A DNA stretch of 64,000 bases from Ypsolopha sequella (Eukaryota; Arthropoda; Insecta; Lepidoptera; Ypsolophidae), in NCBI GenBank assembly GCA_934047225.1, contig CAKOHE010000081.1:124001-188000 (forward strand), written 5' to 3'. The translations under genes and the position numbers were made by a program. The notes beneath the pieces were generated by a model. It saw only the letters and a list, made by a program, of their open reading frames with translations. It had not been told where the DNA came from and did not search any database. This document shows positions 13,861 to 26,091 of this stretch, in pieces; positions within the stretch are counted from its first letter, which is position 1; every line of letters begins with the position of its first letter.

Positions 13861-14999
13861 GTTAGTAGGGATTCGGTCTGTGTAGGGTCCGTGCTGAAAG
13901 ATAGTAACTACCTACTTACTTACTAGCCAAAATGTGGTACCTAAAACCTTTGCAATCGGAAACAAAAACGAACAAACGTAGCGAAAGCATACGATGTTAG
14001 TGTTGCCATACTCATACTCATTTATTGGTAAAAAACAAACTTATTAATAGAAAAACTTATTAATCTGACTGACCTAAAAATTCTGTACCATAGAAACAAT
14101 ATTTATACGAGTAAATAACTATGAAATCTATCAAGTACATCTATTTCTTATCTATTTCTATCTATTTTAGTACAGACGAAACTCACTGGAATGGCGGGGA
14201 GGTGCTGTATTCCATTCCAAATCCCACATAACATCTTTAAAGGTTATGCAGGACTTTTATCAGTTCTGATTTTAGATATGCTTTGTAATAGCAACTAATT
14301 TCTATCTATAAGATAATTTGATAACCTTTTGAAATTCTGATATTCTTCATCTCTTCCAATTTAATTGATTCATATTATAAAACCTAACTTAAGTAACTAA
14401 GACTTAGATTATAATACATGACATGTGTTCTTTTCATTCAATTATCGCCTTTGAAAATTTTAGTTGAAATAGACCTCTTCACAGTTTGAAACATATTCCA
14501 TTTCTGAGTATTTAGTTTGAGCGTTCATGGTAATAATATAAGGTTGAGAGATCTATCACTTAACATTTTTAGTTTGCTATTTATTTAAAGTTTCTTTTGA
14601 TTTTTGGTTTCAACATATATTTTAACGTAGACTTGGTCCATCGCTATTCATGCTAAAAGAACCAGGATTACTACACACAACGTAACTTACGGGTCCTAAC
14701 CAAAGACTAGACGATCACTTCATGGCCTACACTAACTTAGAACTCTTCATATCAATTTATATATTTTATTTATCTGGTTTTGTTTTCAAATATAGTAGCT
14801 TAGGGGAGTTAGGCAGACTCAGGCAGATTTATTTAGGCTCAGTTAATTTTAGTTAGGTAGGGTTACGTTAGTAATACTAGTAGTAATAATTAATAGATAG
14901 TAAGTAGGTAGGTAGGGAGAGAGTAGGGTATATAGGGTATTATATATATATATAGGGTTTATTATATAGGCTATAGTATATATATTTATCTATTTATAT
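13861..14999. other. AT-rich stretch, simple repeats at the right end
   Basis: No gene or recognised element was found. From about 14880 the sequence becomes a mixture of TAGG-type and TA-type simple repeats, for example GTAGGTAGGTAGGGAGAG. Confidence 0.5.
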
Positions 15000-15290
15000 G
15001 TATGTGTATGACGAAAGTGTTTCAACTCCAAGCGAAAAATCGCACAGTGCGAGAGGGACGGCTTCAGGGCAAAAGGGAAAAAAGTTGGTTTTATATTTTT
15101 ATTAAAAAAACTAAAATAGTTAGCAAAATTTCAAATATTAAATCTCTAGATATTGTTGAAACACACCTAATAAAATATGTTTGAGTTCTGTATATGGTTG
15201 CTGTTCGTCAAACGAGGAGAAAAAGTGTGTTTGAAGACTTCATTTCAACAATTATTTCTATCGAGGAATTTTTATCCAAACATGTTTTCC
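15000..15290 (+). repeat. Dispersed repeat, diverged partner of 29031-29200
   Basis: The order 'gcgagagggacgg', 'taataaaatat', 'tcgtcaaac..gag', 'gacttcatttcaacaattatttct' matches, with divergence, the block that follows the 38-bp array at 29031-29200. It is probably the 3' part of an old transposable element. The 60-residue open frame here has no recognisable content. Confidence 0.45.
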
Positions 15291-15379
15291 AATTTCAAAA
15301 CCCTAGATTATATATAGTCAAAATGCATATACCAGAAATTTATTAAAATTTTCCGTGTATTTCATGAAATACTTACACA

Positions 15380-15660
15380 GAAAAGAAACACCCGTATTTT
15401 TTTCGCATATCGCCTTAACATTATATCATTGCAGTATAGAAACGCAGAAAGTAAAGTAAATCTGGATGTGAGGAGCTCTGAACCGGGATTTGAACCCGGG
15501 ACCTCTAGCTTACCGGGCGATTGGTCTACTAACTGAGCTATCCAGGTCTCAACACAACTCGTGAATTTACCGATGTGCTTTCCCATACTGCAATGATATT
15601 TATAGGTACCCACTTTACAGTGAGCCACTTGGCGCCTAGAGGACACTAGTGTATTCAAAG
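15380..15660 (-). repeat. tRNA-derived SINE-like element
   Basis: On the minus strand 15551 to 15480 reads as a tRNA-like block: 'tggatagctcagttagtaga' as D arm and A box, then 'cccgggttcaaatcccgg' forming a perfect five-pair T stem with a seven-base loop. The acceptor pairing has mismatches and base 33 of the putative anticodon loop is C instead of T. This is therefore a tRNA-derived repeat or pseudogene, not a functional tRNA. Flanking sequence on both sides probably belongs to the same element. Confidence 0.55.
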
Positions 15661-15837
15661 CTGGTCAAAGAAATGCCCTACCGTCACCTGTTACAGCATC
15701 GGGTAGTGAAGAATAAACATTACTCTTACCGAAACTATGATAGAAATAAATTTCAGGATACTGCCAATTAATATAAAATTTTGTACACTCATACAAAACA
15801 TTGAGAAGAAGATCGTACAAAGTAAACATACATATAG

Positions 15838-15841
15838 ATAA

Positions 15842-15872
<31 letters not shown>

Positions 15873-15945
15873 CCCACGCGTGTCTCCCAGAGGGGTAGGT
15901 AGACTACAGATTTCCATCTGCTACGATCTTGACTTGACACACCTC
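15838..15945. repeat. TA microsatellite plus element tail
   Basis: A TA dinucleotide run at about 15840-15866 is followed by 'cgtgtctcccagaggggtag' and 'tttccatctgctacgatctt'. These resemble, from memory, a dispersed repeat common in moths. A related 'ccctggaggggaactacct' occurs near 43481. Confidence 0.45.
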
Positions 15946-17342
15946 TTATACAAATTATAATTATTATTATAATTACTTATTCCAAGTAAAATTTCATGAA
16001 AAATGTATTCGCAAACAAATTCGGAATAAATTCAAATTTTACATTTCTTTAAATTTTCTATTTTAAAATCTTTCTATCCAGTGTTGGTTGTTTGGCAAAA
16101 CATCTTGAAATTGAATCTGACAACTTTAGTAGTAGTACATTATAAAATCGTTAAAAGCCAATAACATTTTAGCACTTTCTCAAAAGTTGAATAATTATTA
16201 AACCGTGGGCCGAAATGTATCCGGTAAAACACATTTTTATTGTTTTAATATTAATAAGTAAACCAAAGAAATAAATAAAGCTTAAAAAAGCATTATATAA
16301 TATTCATTAACATTATTATATTATGAGTATATATATATCGGCGCGACTTTGCTGTTGCGTTCATCTGCCGCAAGATGTCTCTACGCGACACTATATGACG
16401 TGGCTTCGATAGGAGCGAGCCCGGAGAACGAACTGTTGTAAAACTTGTCCTCAAGATGTCGCTACTCGCTGCTCAATATTTTATGTACAGTGTAGGCTAA
16501 ATTTAGTGTTCATTAATTCAATATTAATCTAGTAATGTTTCTTGTTGATAATCAATAAGTTTTGAGGCTTTCTATTGTCTGATTATTCACATCACAATGA
16601 ATTAATCTAAGTTCGATCTGCAAATCTTTTCTGTTCATCCGTTTTACGCCGTAGTTTCAATCGTTCCGTAATTTCTTTATTACTAGTAGGAATAGATTAA
16701 TTAAATAATAGTTTCTATTGTTTCTAATGACTGTTTAAAATATTGAATTGAATTGTCAGTAAATTGAATCATGATTATTGTAATTACCAAAATGATGATT
16801 TATAAAAAGACACAGTTTTGTTAGCGTTGAGCGTAGAGGCTAGTTCATGCGGTTTCATGACAAGAGCTCTGATTGGTCAACCCGAGTAGGCCAATCAGGT
16901 GGTTTTCTAAAAATAGTTTGCCTCTATTTTCAACGTGAAAAATGGCGCACTTTTGTCGGCGCTGCTGTACGAGATTTGGTCTCTCTAGCATTTGATAAAT
17001 TCAAATCCCAGTAAATCTACAACACGGATAGGTCGAGATAGGAATATGGCAGATGGAGATGGTATCCGTGACACCGGCGGTGCTGGTGTCGAGCCATTTG
17101 GTGATAACCCTGAAGCTTCTGTCTCGTTATATATGTATATTATTATTATAACAAAAATGATAATAAAGGTGGGACAAGCGGTTCAATCATAGCTATAATC
17201 GTGTCATTACTGACTCCGTCTTCTCCTGAGCATTTATCTTTTTAAGTTGTAAGATTGCATATTCAGTCTCCCTGTTCAAAATATATGGAATCGTTTCCTC
17301 AGTCGAAGTTTGGTTGAGTGTATTTATTGAGACTTTATCTTT
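15946..17342. other. No recognised gene
   Basis: Mostly AT-rich. Two similar phrases, 'caagatgtctctacgcgac' (16371) and 'caagatgtcgctactcgc' (16453), suggest an internal duplication. An open frame from 16992, or from an internal ATG at 17046, encodes MADGDGIRDTGGAGVEPFGD. It looks less random than its surroundings but ends in low-complexity TA-rich sequence and has no recognisable domain. Confidence 0.4.
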
Positions 17343-17960
17343 TTAAGAATAAAGTTTTTTATAAAAATCTGTGGCTATATCGACAATTTCGCTTCTATTC
17401 ATTATTTCTTTTCCATCATGTTTAGACAGAGATTTTATCCATGCTTTCTGATTGCTGAATGTTTTGGCGGTGCGCTTGGTTGAGCTTCTTAGTTCTAGTT
17501 CTTTTTCCATTATTTCTAATTTAATTTTATGTTTACTTTCTTTAATTTTCTTACTTATTTTCTTATACAGATTTTTCAATCGTTTCTTTTGTTCCCATGA
17601 TCTGTTGGAATTCATCTTTAATTTTTTTTCGTTCGTCTATCAGGTATTCGATTTCATTAGTAATAAAATATAGGTTCTTGTTTTTGCTCTTTGGCAAGCT
17701 TTCTATACATTCCTTGACAGATTTTACCGTTTGCCTGTAGTTTGTATTCATGTCCTTTGAAGTTAGTGTCTCTACCTTGTCGAACATCATATCTTTAAGA
17801 GATGCTGACTCTATGGGTGTGAAGTTTTTATTTTTATGGACAAATTTTGTTCTAGTTTTCTTCGAGTTAGTTTCTTAATCATACGTTACTCTGACAAGTC
17901 TATGGTCACTCGGAAATTTTGTGGATATAACTTCGTTGTTTTGGACTTTATTTCGGGTTT
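17343..17960 (-). pseudogene. Non-LTR retrotransposon fragment: endonuclease end and linker
   Basis: Read on the minus strand, about 17935-17880 encodes FPSDHRLVRVTYD, the C-terminal signature of an AP-type endonuclease (the SDHRLV motif) found in RTE- and CR1-like LINEs. A TGA stop follows. A Lys-rich coiled linker then runs in two overlapping frames (17790-17563, then 17615-17343), which indicates a frameshift near 17590. The fragment ends in DIATDFYKKLYS, a phrase that typically comes just before the reverse-transcriptase domain. That domain is absent, so this is a truncated, dead copy. Assignment to RTE rather than another endonuclease-bearing clade is tentative. Confidence 0.75.
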
Positions 17961-17984
17961 TTACTAGGATGGCGGTATATCCAT

Positions 17985-18195
17985 CCCTAATAGCCGGGCC
18001 TTATATGGAACAGACTGGTGACGAACAGCGGCGTCACTGGTGCGAGGGTCCCGGCACCGCGCTCACCAACCCGCCTGCCCAGCGTGTGTGAGTATGGGCA
18101 ATTCTTTCAGGATTACCGCCGGGAGTGGCAAAGTCCTGGAAAGGCTTATGTCCAGCAGTGGACCTACTAGGCTGATGGATGGATGGATGGATGGA
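17985..18195 (+). repeat. Non-LTR element 3' tail with GGAT run
   Basis: The block 'cagactggtgacgaacagcg', 'caccgcgctcaccaacccgc', 'gcttatgtccagcagtggac' and 'gctgatggatggatggatgg' is a retrotransposon 3' end with a short tetranucleotide tail. A second, shorter copy lies at 40455-40590, and tails of related design occur at 32036-32275 and 42450-42600. Confidence 0.7.
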
Positions 18196-18522
18196 ACGTG
18201 TACTGCGTTTTCAACGAGTGAGAGCACAAGACATAATAATAGCAGTTTATGCTACAAGGGCGAAAAGGAATAAATTACGAGGACGATTTAAAACACTCGC
18301 CGAGTAATTTATTGCTCTTACGTCCGATATCATACTACGTTTTTAAAAAAAAAGTAAAGGGCAAAATAATCGACTTTCTGTTCGGTTTTGATGCATAAAA
18401 AGTGGGCCTTTAAAGTTGGTCAACAGTAGTAAAACCAATGGCTACTGTAGCGTATTTATTCCACGTATGAAAGAGATCCTACATAATTTCTACGTACCCC
18501 AACCACTACTTATGTCAACTCT
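18196..18522. other. Unique spacer before the second satellite
   Basis: No gene was recognised. It ends in a short transition, 'ctccctgagtgtaagttgag', into the 18-bp array. Confidence 0.5.
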
Positions 18523-21500
18523 CCCTGAGTGTAAGTTGAGTGTAAGCTTCCTACTGACTGTAAGCTTCCTACTGAGTGTAAGCTTCCTACTGAGTGTAAG
18601 CTTCCTACTGAGTGTAAGCTTACTACTGACTGTAAGCTTCCTACTGAGTGTAAGCTTACTACTGACTGTAAGCTTCCTACTGAGTGTAAGCTTCCTACTG
18701 ACTGTAAGCTTCCTACTGAGTGTAAGCTTCCTACTGAGTGTAAGCTTCCTACTGAGTGTAAGCTTACTACTGAGTGTAAGCTTCCTACTGAGTGTAAGCT
18801 TACTACTGACTGTAAGCTTCCTACTGAGTGTAAGCTTCCTACTGAGTGTAAGCTTCCTACTGAGTGTAAGCTTCTTACTGAGTGTAAGCTTCCTACTGAC
18901 TGTAAGCTTCCTACTGAGTGTAAGCTTACTACTGAGTGTAAGCTTCCTACTGAGTGTAAGCTTCCTACTGAGTGTAAGCTTACTACTGAGTGTAAGCTTC
19001 CTACTGAGTGTAAGCTTACTACTGACTGTAAGCTTCCTACTGAGTGTAAGCTTCCTACTGAGTGTAAGCTTCCTACTGAGTGTAAGCTTCCTACTGAGTG
19101 TAAGCTTCCTACTGAGTGTAAGCTTCCTACTGAGTGTAAGCTTACTACTGAGTGTAAGCTTCCTACTGAGTGTAAGCTTACTACTGACTGTAAGCTTCCT
19201 ACTGAGTGTAAGCTTCCTACTGAGTGTAAGCTTCCTACTGAGTGTTAGCTTCCTACTGAGTGTAAGCTTACTACTGACTGTAAGCTTCCTACTGAGTGTA
19301 AGCTTCCTACTGACTGTAAGCTTCCTACTGAGTGTAAGCTTCCTACTGAGTGTAAGCTTACTACTGAGTGTAAGCTTCCTACTGAGTGTAAGCTTACTAC
19401 TGACTGTAAGCTTCCTACTGAGTGTAAGCTTCCTACTGAGTGTAAGCTTCCTACTGAGTGTAAGCTTACTACTGACTGTAAGCTTCCTACTGAGTGTAAG
19501 CTTCCTACTGAGTGTAAGATTCCTACTGAGTGTAAGCTTCCTACTGAGTGTAAGCTTCCTACTGACTGTAAGCTTCCTACTGAGTGTAAGCTTCCTACTG
19601 AATGTAAGCTTCCTACTGAGTGTAAGCTTCCTACTAACTGTAAGCTTCCTACTGACTGTAAGCTTCCTACTGAGTGTAAGCTTCCTACTGAGTGTAAGCT
19701 TCCTACTGAGTGTAAGCTTCCTACTGAGTGTAAGCTTCCTACTGACTGTAAAATTCCTACTGAGTGTAAGCTTCCTACTGAGTGTAAGCTTCCTACTGAC
19801 TGTAAGCTTCCTACTGAGTGTAAGCTTCCTACTGAGTGTAAGCTTCCTACTGAGTGTAAGCTTCCTACTGACTGTAAGCTTCCTACTGAGTGTAAGCTTC
19901 CTACTGAGTGTAAGCTTCCTACTGAGTGTAAGCTTCCTACTGAGTGTAAGCTTCCTACTGAGTGTAAGCTTCCTACTGAGTGTAAGCTTCCTACTGAGTG
20001 TAAGCTTCCTACTGAGTGTAAGCTTCCTACTGAGTGTAAGCTTCCTACTGAGTGTAAGCTTCCTACTGAGTGTAAGCTTCCTACTGAGTGTAAGCTTCCT
20101 ACTGAGTGTAAGCTTCCTACTGAGTGTAAGCTTCCTACTGAGTGTAAGCTTCCTACTGAGTGTAAGCTTCCTACTGAGTGTAAGCTTCCTACTGAGTGTA
20201 AGCTTCCTACTGAGTGTAAGCTTCCTACTGAGTGTAAGCTTCCTACTGAGTGTAAGCTTCCTACTGAGTGTAAGCTTCCTACTGAGTGTAAGCTTCCTAC
20301 TGACTGTAAGCTTCCTACTGAATGTAAGCTTCCTACTGAGTGTAAGCTTCCTACTGAGTGTAAGCTTCCTACTGACTGTAAGCTTCCTACTGACTGTAAG
20401 CTTCCTACTGAGTGTAAGCTTCCTACTGAGTGTAAGCTTCCTACTGAGTGTAAGCTTCCTACTGACTGTAAGCTTCCTACTGAGTGTAAGCTTCCTACTG
20501 AGTGTAAGCTTCCTACTGACTGTAAGCTTCCTACTGACTGTAAGCTTCCTACTGAGTGTAAGCTTCCTACTGACTGTAAGCTTCCTACTGAGTGTAAGCT
20601 TCCTACTGAGTGTAAGCTTCCTACTCAGTGTAAGCTTCCTACTCAGTGTAAGCTTCCTACTGAGTGTAAGCTTCCTACTGAGTGTAAGCTTCCTACTGAC
20701 TGTAAGCTTCCTTCTGACTGTAAGCTTCCTACTGACTGTAAGCTTCCTACTGAGTGTAAGCTTCCTACTGAGTGTAAGCTTCCTACTGAGTGTAAGATTC
20801 CTACTGAGTGTAAGCTTCCTACTGAGTGTAAGCTTCCTACTGAGTGTAAGCTTCCTACTGACTGTAAGCTTCCTACTGAATGTAAGCTTCCTACTGAGTG
20901 TAAGCTTCCTACTGAGTGTAAGCTTCCTACTGACTGTAAGCTTCCTACTGACTGTAAGCTTCCTACTGAGTGTAAGCTTCCTACTGAGTGTAAGCTTCCT
21001 ACTGAGTGTAAGCTTCCTACTGACTGTAAGCTTCCTACTGAGTGTAAGCTTCCTACTGAGTGTAAGCTTCCTACTGACTGTAAGCTTCCTACTGACTGTA
21101 AGCTTCCTACTGAGTGTAAGCTTCCTACTGACTGTAAGCTTCCTACTGAGTGTAAGCTTCCTACTGAGTGTAAGCTTCCTACTCAGTGTAAGCTTCCTAC
21201 TCAGTGTAAGCTTCCTACTGAGTGTAAGCTTCCTACTGAGTGTAAGCTTCCTACTGACTGTAAGCTTCCTTCTGACTGTAAGCTTCCTACTGAGTGTATG
21301 CTTCCTACTGACTGTAAGCTTCCTACTGACTGTAAGCTTCCTACTGAGTGTAAGCTTCCTACTGACTGTAAGCTTCCTACTGAGTGTAAGCTTCCTACTG
21401 AGTGTAAGCTTCCTACTGAGTGTAAGCTTCCTACTGACTGTAAGCTTCCTACTGAGTGTAAGCTTCCTACTGAGTGTAAGCTTCCTACTGACTGTAAGCT

Positions 21501-23815
21501 TCCTACTGACTGTAAGCTTCCTACTGAGTGTAAGCTTCCTACTGACTGTAAGCTTCCTACTGAGTGTAAGCTTCCTACTGAGTGTAAGCTTCCTACTCAG
21601 TGTAAGCTTCCTACTCAGTGTAAGCTTCCTACTGAGTGTAAGCTTCCTACTGAGTGTAAGCTTCCTACTGACTGTAAGCTTCCTTCTGACTGTAAGCTTC
21701 CTACTGACTGTAAGCTTCCTACTGAGTGTAAGCTTCCTACTGAGTGTAAGCTTCCTACTGAGTGTAAGATTCCTACTGAGTGTAAGCTTCCTACTGAGTG
21801 TAAGCTTCCTACTGAGTGTAAGCTTCCTACTGACTGTAAGCTTCCTACTGAATGTAAGCTTCCTACTGAGTGTAAGCTTCCTACTGAGTGTAAGCTTCCT
21901 ACTGACTGTAAGCTTCCTACTGACTGTAAGCTTCCTACTGAGTGTAAGCTTCCTACTGAGTGTAAGCTTCCTACTGAGTGTAAGCTTCCTACTGACTGTA
22001 AGCTTCCTACTGAGTGTAAGCTTCCTACTGAGTGTAAGCTTCCTACTGACTGTAAGCTTCCTACTGACTGTAAGCTTCCTACTGAGTGTAAGCTTCCTAC
22101 TGACTGTAAGCTTCCTACTGAGTGTAAGCTTCCTACTGAGTGTAAGCTTCCTACTCAGTGTAAGCTTCCTACTCAGTGTAAGCTTCCTACTGAGTGTAAG
22201 CTTCCTACTGAGTGTAAGCTTCCTACTGACTGTAAGCTTCCTTCTGACTGTAAGCTTCCTACTGAGTGTATGCTTCCTACTGACTGTAAGCTTCCTACTG
22301 ACTGTAAGCTTCCTACTGAGTGTAAGCTTCCTACTGACTGTAAGCTTCCTACTGACTGTAAGCTTCCTACTGAGTGTAAGCTTCCTACTGAGTGTAAGCT
22401 TCCTACTGAGTGTAAGCTTCCTACTGAGTGTAAGCTTCCTACTGACTGTAAGCTTCCTACTGACTGTAAGCTTCCTACTGACTGTAAGCTTCCTACTGAG
22501 TGTAAGCTTCCTACTGAGTGTAAGCTTCCTACTGACTGTAAGCTTCCTACTGAGTGTAAGCTTCCTACTGAGTGTAAGCTTCCTACTGACTGTAAGCTTC
22601 CTACTGACTGTAAGCTTCCTACTGACTGTAAGCTTCCTACTGACTGTAAGCTTCCTACTGACTGTAAGCTTCCTACTGACTGTAAGCTTCCTACTGACTG
22701 TAAGCTTCCTACTGAGTGTAAGCTTCCTACTGACTGTAAGCTTCCTACTGACTGTAAGCTTCCTACTGACTGTAAGCTTCCTACTGACTGTAAGCTTCCT
22801 ACTGAGTGTAAGCTTCCTACTGAGTGTAAGCTTCCTACTGAGTGTAAGCTTCCTACTCAGTGTAAGCTTCCTACTGAGTGTAAGCTTCCTACTGAGTGTA
22901 AGCTTCCTACTGAGTGAAAGTTTCCTACTGAGTGTAAGCTTCCTACTGACTGTAAGCTTCCTACTGAGTGTAAGCTTCCTACTGACTGTAAGCTTCCTAC
23001 TGAGTGTAAGCTTCCTACTGAGTGTAAGCTTCCTACTGACTGTAAGCTTCCTACTGAGTGTAAGCTTCCTACTCAGTGTAAGCTTCCTACTGAGTGTAAG
23101 CTTCCTACTGAGTGTAAGCTTCCTACTGAGTGTAAGCTTCCTACTGACTGTAAGCTTCCTACTTAGTGTAAGCTTCCTACTGAGTGTAAGCTTCCTACTG
23201 AGTGTAAGCTTCCTACTGAGTGTAAGCTTCCTACTGAGTGTAAGCTTCCTACTGACTGTAAGCTTCCTACTGAGTGTAAGCTTCCTACTGAGTGTAAGCT
23301 TCCTACTAAGTGTAAGCTTCCTACTGAGTGAAAGCTTCCTACTGAGTGTAAGCTTCCTACTGACTGTAAGCTTCCTACTGAGTGTAAGCTTCCTACTGAC
23401 TGTAAGCTTCCTACTGAGTGTAAGCTTCCTACTGAGTGAAAGCTTCCTACTGAGTGTAAGCTTCCTACTGACTGTAAGTTTCCTACTGAGTGTAAGCTTC
23501 CTACTGACTGTAAGCTTCCTACTGAGTGTAAGCTTCCTACTGACTGTAACCTTCCTACTGAGTGTAAGTTTCCTACTGAGTGTAAGCTTCCTACTGACTG
23601 TAAGCTTCCTACTGACTGTAAGCTTCCTACTGAGTGTAAGCTTCCTACTGAGTGTAAGCTTCCTACTGAGTGTAAGCTTCCTACTGAGTGAAAGCTTCCT
23701 ACTGAGTGTAAGCTTCCTACTGACTGTAAGTTTCCTACTGAGTGTAAGCTTCCTACTGACTGTAAGCTTCCTACTGAGTGTAAGTTTCCTACTGAGTGTA
23801 AGCTTTCTACTGGAA
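18523..23815. repeat. 18-bp satellite array, copy 2
   Basis: About 294 units of the same CTTCCTACTGAGTGTAAG monomer as at the left edge. The first ~1 kb (to about 19480) is enriched in the variant CTTACTACTG. Later parts carry CTACTCAGTG, CTTCTGACTG, CTACTGAATG and GAGTGAAAG variants in repeated order. Large open frames cross it (1806 residues from 18416 as SFLLSV/SFLLTV repeats, 539 residues from 21298 as KLPTEC/KLPTDC repeats) only because the 18-bp unit has no stop in those frames. The array ends at 'tttctactggaagtgtg', the same junction form as at 2040. Confidence 0.97.
20600..22290. repeat. 972-bp higher-order duplication inside the 18-bp array
   Basis: Rare variants mark a higher-order structure. 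CTACTCAG pairs begin at 20621, 21179, 21593 and 22151. TTCTGACTG begins at 20712, 21270, 21684 and 22242. A variant ATG occurs at 21298 and 22270. CTGAATG variants lie at 20321, 20879 and 21851. The offsets are 558 bp (31 units) and 972 bp (54 units), so a block was duplicated by 31 units and the enlarged block again by 54. Confidence 0.85.
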
Positions 23816-25533
23816 GTGTGTTTTAATACTTTATGAAACTGTCACATAAAGATGACAGGAGTGTTTTAATACTTTATGAAACTGTCACATAAAGATGACA
23901 GGAGTGTTTTAATACTTTATGAAACTGTCACATAAAGATGACAGGAGTGTTTTAATACTTTATGAAACTGTCACATAAAGATGACAGGAGTTTTTTAATA
24001 CTTTATGAAACTGTCACATAAAGATGACAGGAGTGTTTTAATACTTTATGAAACTGTCACATAAAGATGACAGGAGTGTTTTAATACTTTATGAAACTGT
24101 CACATAAAGATGACAGGAGTGTTTTAATACTTTATGAAACTGTCACATAAAGATGACAGGAGTGTTTTAATACTTTATGAAACTGTCACATAAAGATGAC
24201 AGGAGTGTTTTAATACTTTATGAAACTGTCACATAAAGATGACAGGAGTGTTTTAATACTTTATGAAACTGTCACATAAAGATGACAGGAGTGTTTTAAT
24301 ACTTTATGAAACTGTCACATAAAGATGACAGGAGTGTTTTAATACTTTATGAAACTGTCACATAAAGATGACAGGAGTGTTTTAATACTTTATGAAACTG
24401 TCACATAAAGATGACAGGAGTGTTTTAATACTTTATGAAACTGTCACATAAAGATGACAGGAGTGTTTTAATACTTTTTAAAACTGTAACATAAAGATGA
24501 CAGGAGTGTTTTAATACTTTATGAAACTGTCACATAAAGATGACAGGAGTGTTTTAATACTTTATGAAACTGTCACATAAAGATGACAGGAGTGTTTTAA
24601 TACTTTATGAAACTGTCACATAAAGATGACAGGAGTGTTTTAATACTTTTAAAAACTGTAACATAAAGATGACAGGAGTGTTTTAATACTTTATGAAACT
24701 GTCACATAAAGATGACAGGAGTGTTTTAATACTTTATGAAACTGTCACATAAAGATGACAGGAGTGTTTTAATACTTTGTGAAACTGTCACATAAAGATG
24801 ACAGGAGTGTTTTAATACTTTATGAAACTGTCACATAAAGATGACAGGAGTGTTTTAATACTTTATGAAACTGTCACATAAAGATGACAGGAGTGTTTTA
24901 ATACTTTATGAAACTGTCATATAAAGATGACAGGAGTGTTTTAATACTTAATCAAACTGTCACATAAAGATGACAGGAGTGTTTTAATACTTTATAAAAC
25001 TGTCACATAAAGATGACAGGAGTGTTTTAATACTTTATGAAACTGTCCCATAAAGATGACAGGAGTGTTTTAATACTTTATGAAACTGTCACATAAAGAT
25101 GACAGGAGTGTTTTAATACTTTATGAAACTGTCACATAAAGATGACAAGAGTGTTTTAATGCTTTATGAAACTGTCACATAAAGATGACAGGAGTGTTTT
25201 AATACTTTATGAAACTGTCACATAAAGATGACAGGAGTGTTTTAATACTTTATGAAACTGTCACATAAAGATGACAGGAGTGTTTTAATACTTTATGAAA
25301 CTGTCACATAAAGATGACAGGAGTGTTTTAATACTTTATGAAACTGTCACATAAAGATGACAGGAGTGTTTTAATACTTTATGAAACTGTCACATAAAGA
25401 TGACAGGAGTGTTTTAATACTTTATGAAACTGTCACATAAAGATGACAGGAGTGTTTTAATACTTTATGAAACTGTCACATAAAGATGACAGGAGTGTTT
25501 TAATACTTTATGAAACTGTCACATAAAGATGAC
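23816..25533. repeat. 43-bp satellite array, copy 2
   Basis: About 40 units of the 43-mer seen at 2045-9494. This copy is more uniform: nearly all units read TTAATAC and CATAAAG, with rare changes such as TTTTTAAAACTGTAAC (about 24475 and 24648). It starts from the same 'ctggaagtgt' junction and stops abruptly at 'aaagatgac|tttatttta'. Confidence 0.97.
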
Positions 25534-25866
25534 TTTATTTTATTTTATACTTTATTTTTCACAATATTCATCTTGCAGTTGTGCCCAAGCATTTATGAAC
25601 TCCAAACCATGGTGATGTGGTTTTGGTTTCCTGCGTATATCGTTCATGATTTAACTGAGGCATCGACTTCTTGACGTCCTGTGGTTTGGTGTGCGTAAAT
25701 GCGACGTTGCCAGCATTACTTAATTTATATCCGTCTCTTTCTATCGTTGTTAAGGTATCAATCGTACTATTGTCAATGCAAATAAATAGTTTAAGCGAAT
25801 GATAGTTATTTTTAATAAATTATCATTTGACCGCTATACTTGAGCGTTACGATGCAATCTACATTA
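25534..25866. other. Spacer with no recognised feature
   Basis: Follows the abrupt end of the 43-bp array. I see no gene, element or RNA here. Confidence 0.5.
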
Positions 25867-26091
25867 TGATAATATTCTCTAAAGATATATTATAAATAAG
25901 ACAGGTGGATTAGATATTTTGATATAGTTTTATTGGGGACACTATGACCCCTTCCAGAGTCTTACAATAATACCGCCAAAACTGCCAATTGACAGCTGTG
26001 TGTTGCCAGCTGTCTCACAATGAATATCCCTACTTGACTATGATTATTTAAAATAACAAATACATGTAATAAAAACCTGTAATAGCTAACA
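25867..26091 (+). repeat. 225-bp dispersed repeat, copy 1
   Basis: Nearly identical, in the same orientation, to 35349-35573 (two differences noticed: AAAG/AATG and GGATTAG/GGATAAG). It contains a strong hairpin, GACAGCTG-N8-CAGCTGTC, near 25993. No terminal inverted repeats or clear target duplication are visible, so the element type is unknown. Confidence 0.85.

Noticed and set aside
15480..15551. Functional tRNA gene on the minus strand
   Set aside because: Good A and B boxes and T arm, but the acceptor and anticodon stems have mismatches and position 33 is not T.
16992..17192. Possible first exon encoding MADGDGIRDTGG
   Set aside because: Composition is mildly protein-like, but there is no clear splice donor and the frame runs into a TA-rich low-complexity stretch.
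21298..22917. 539-residue KLPTEC/KLPTDC frame, which looks like a Cys-rich repeat protein
   Set aside because: Second open frame of the same satellite. Its ATG is a point variant inside the array that is itself duplicated 972 bp away.
18416..23836. 1806-residue open frame of SFLLSV repeats
   Set aside because: It is a reading of the 18-bp satellite. Two plus and two minus frames are open for the same arithmetic reason, and there is no domain or signal outside the repeat.
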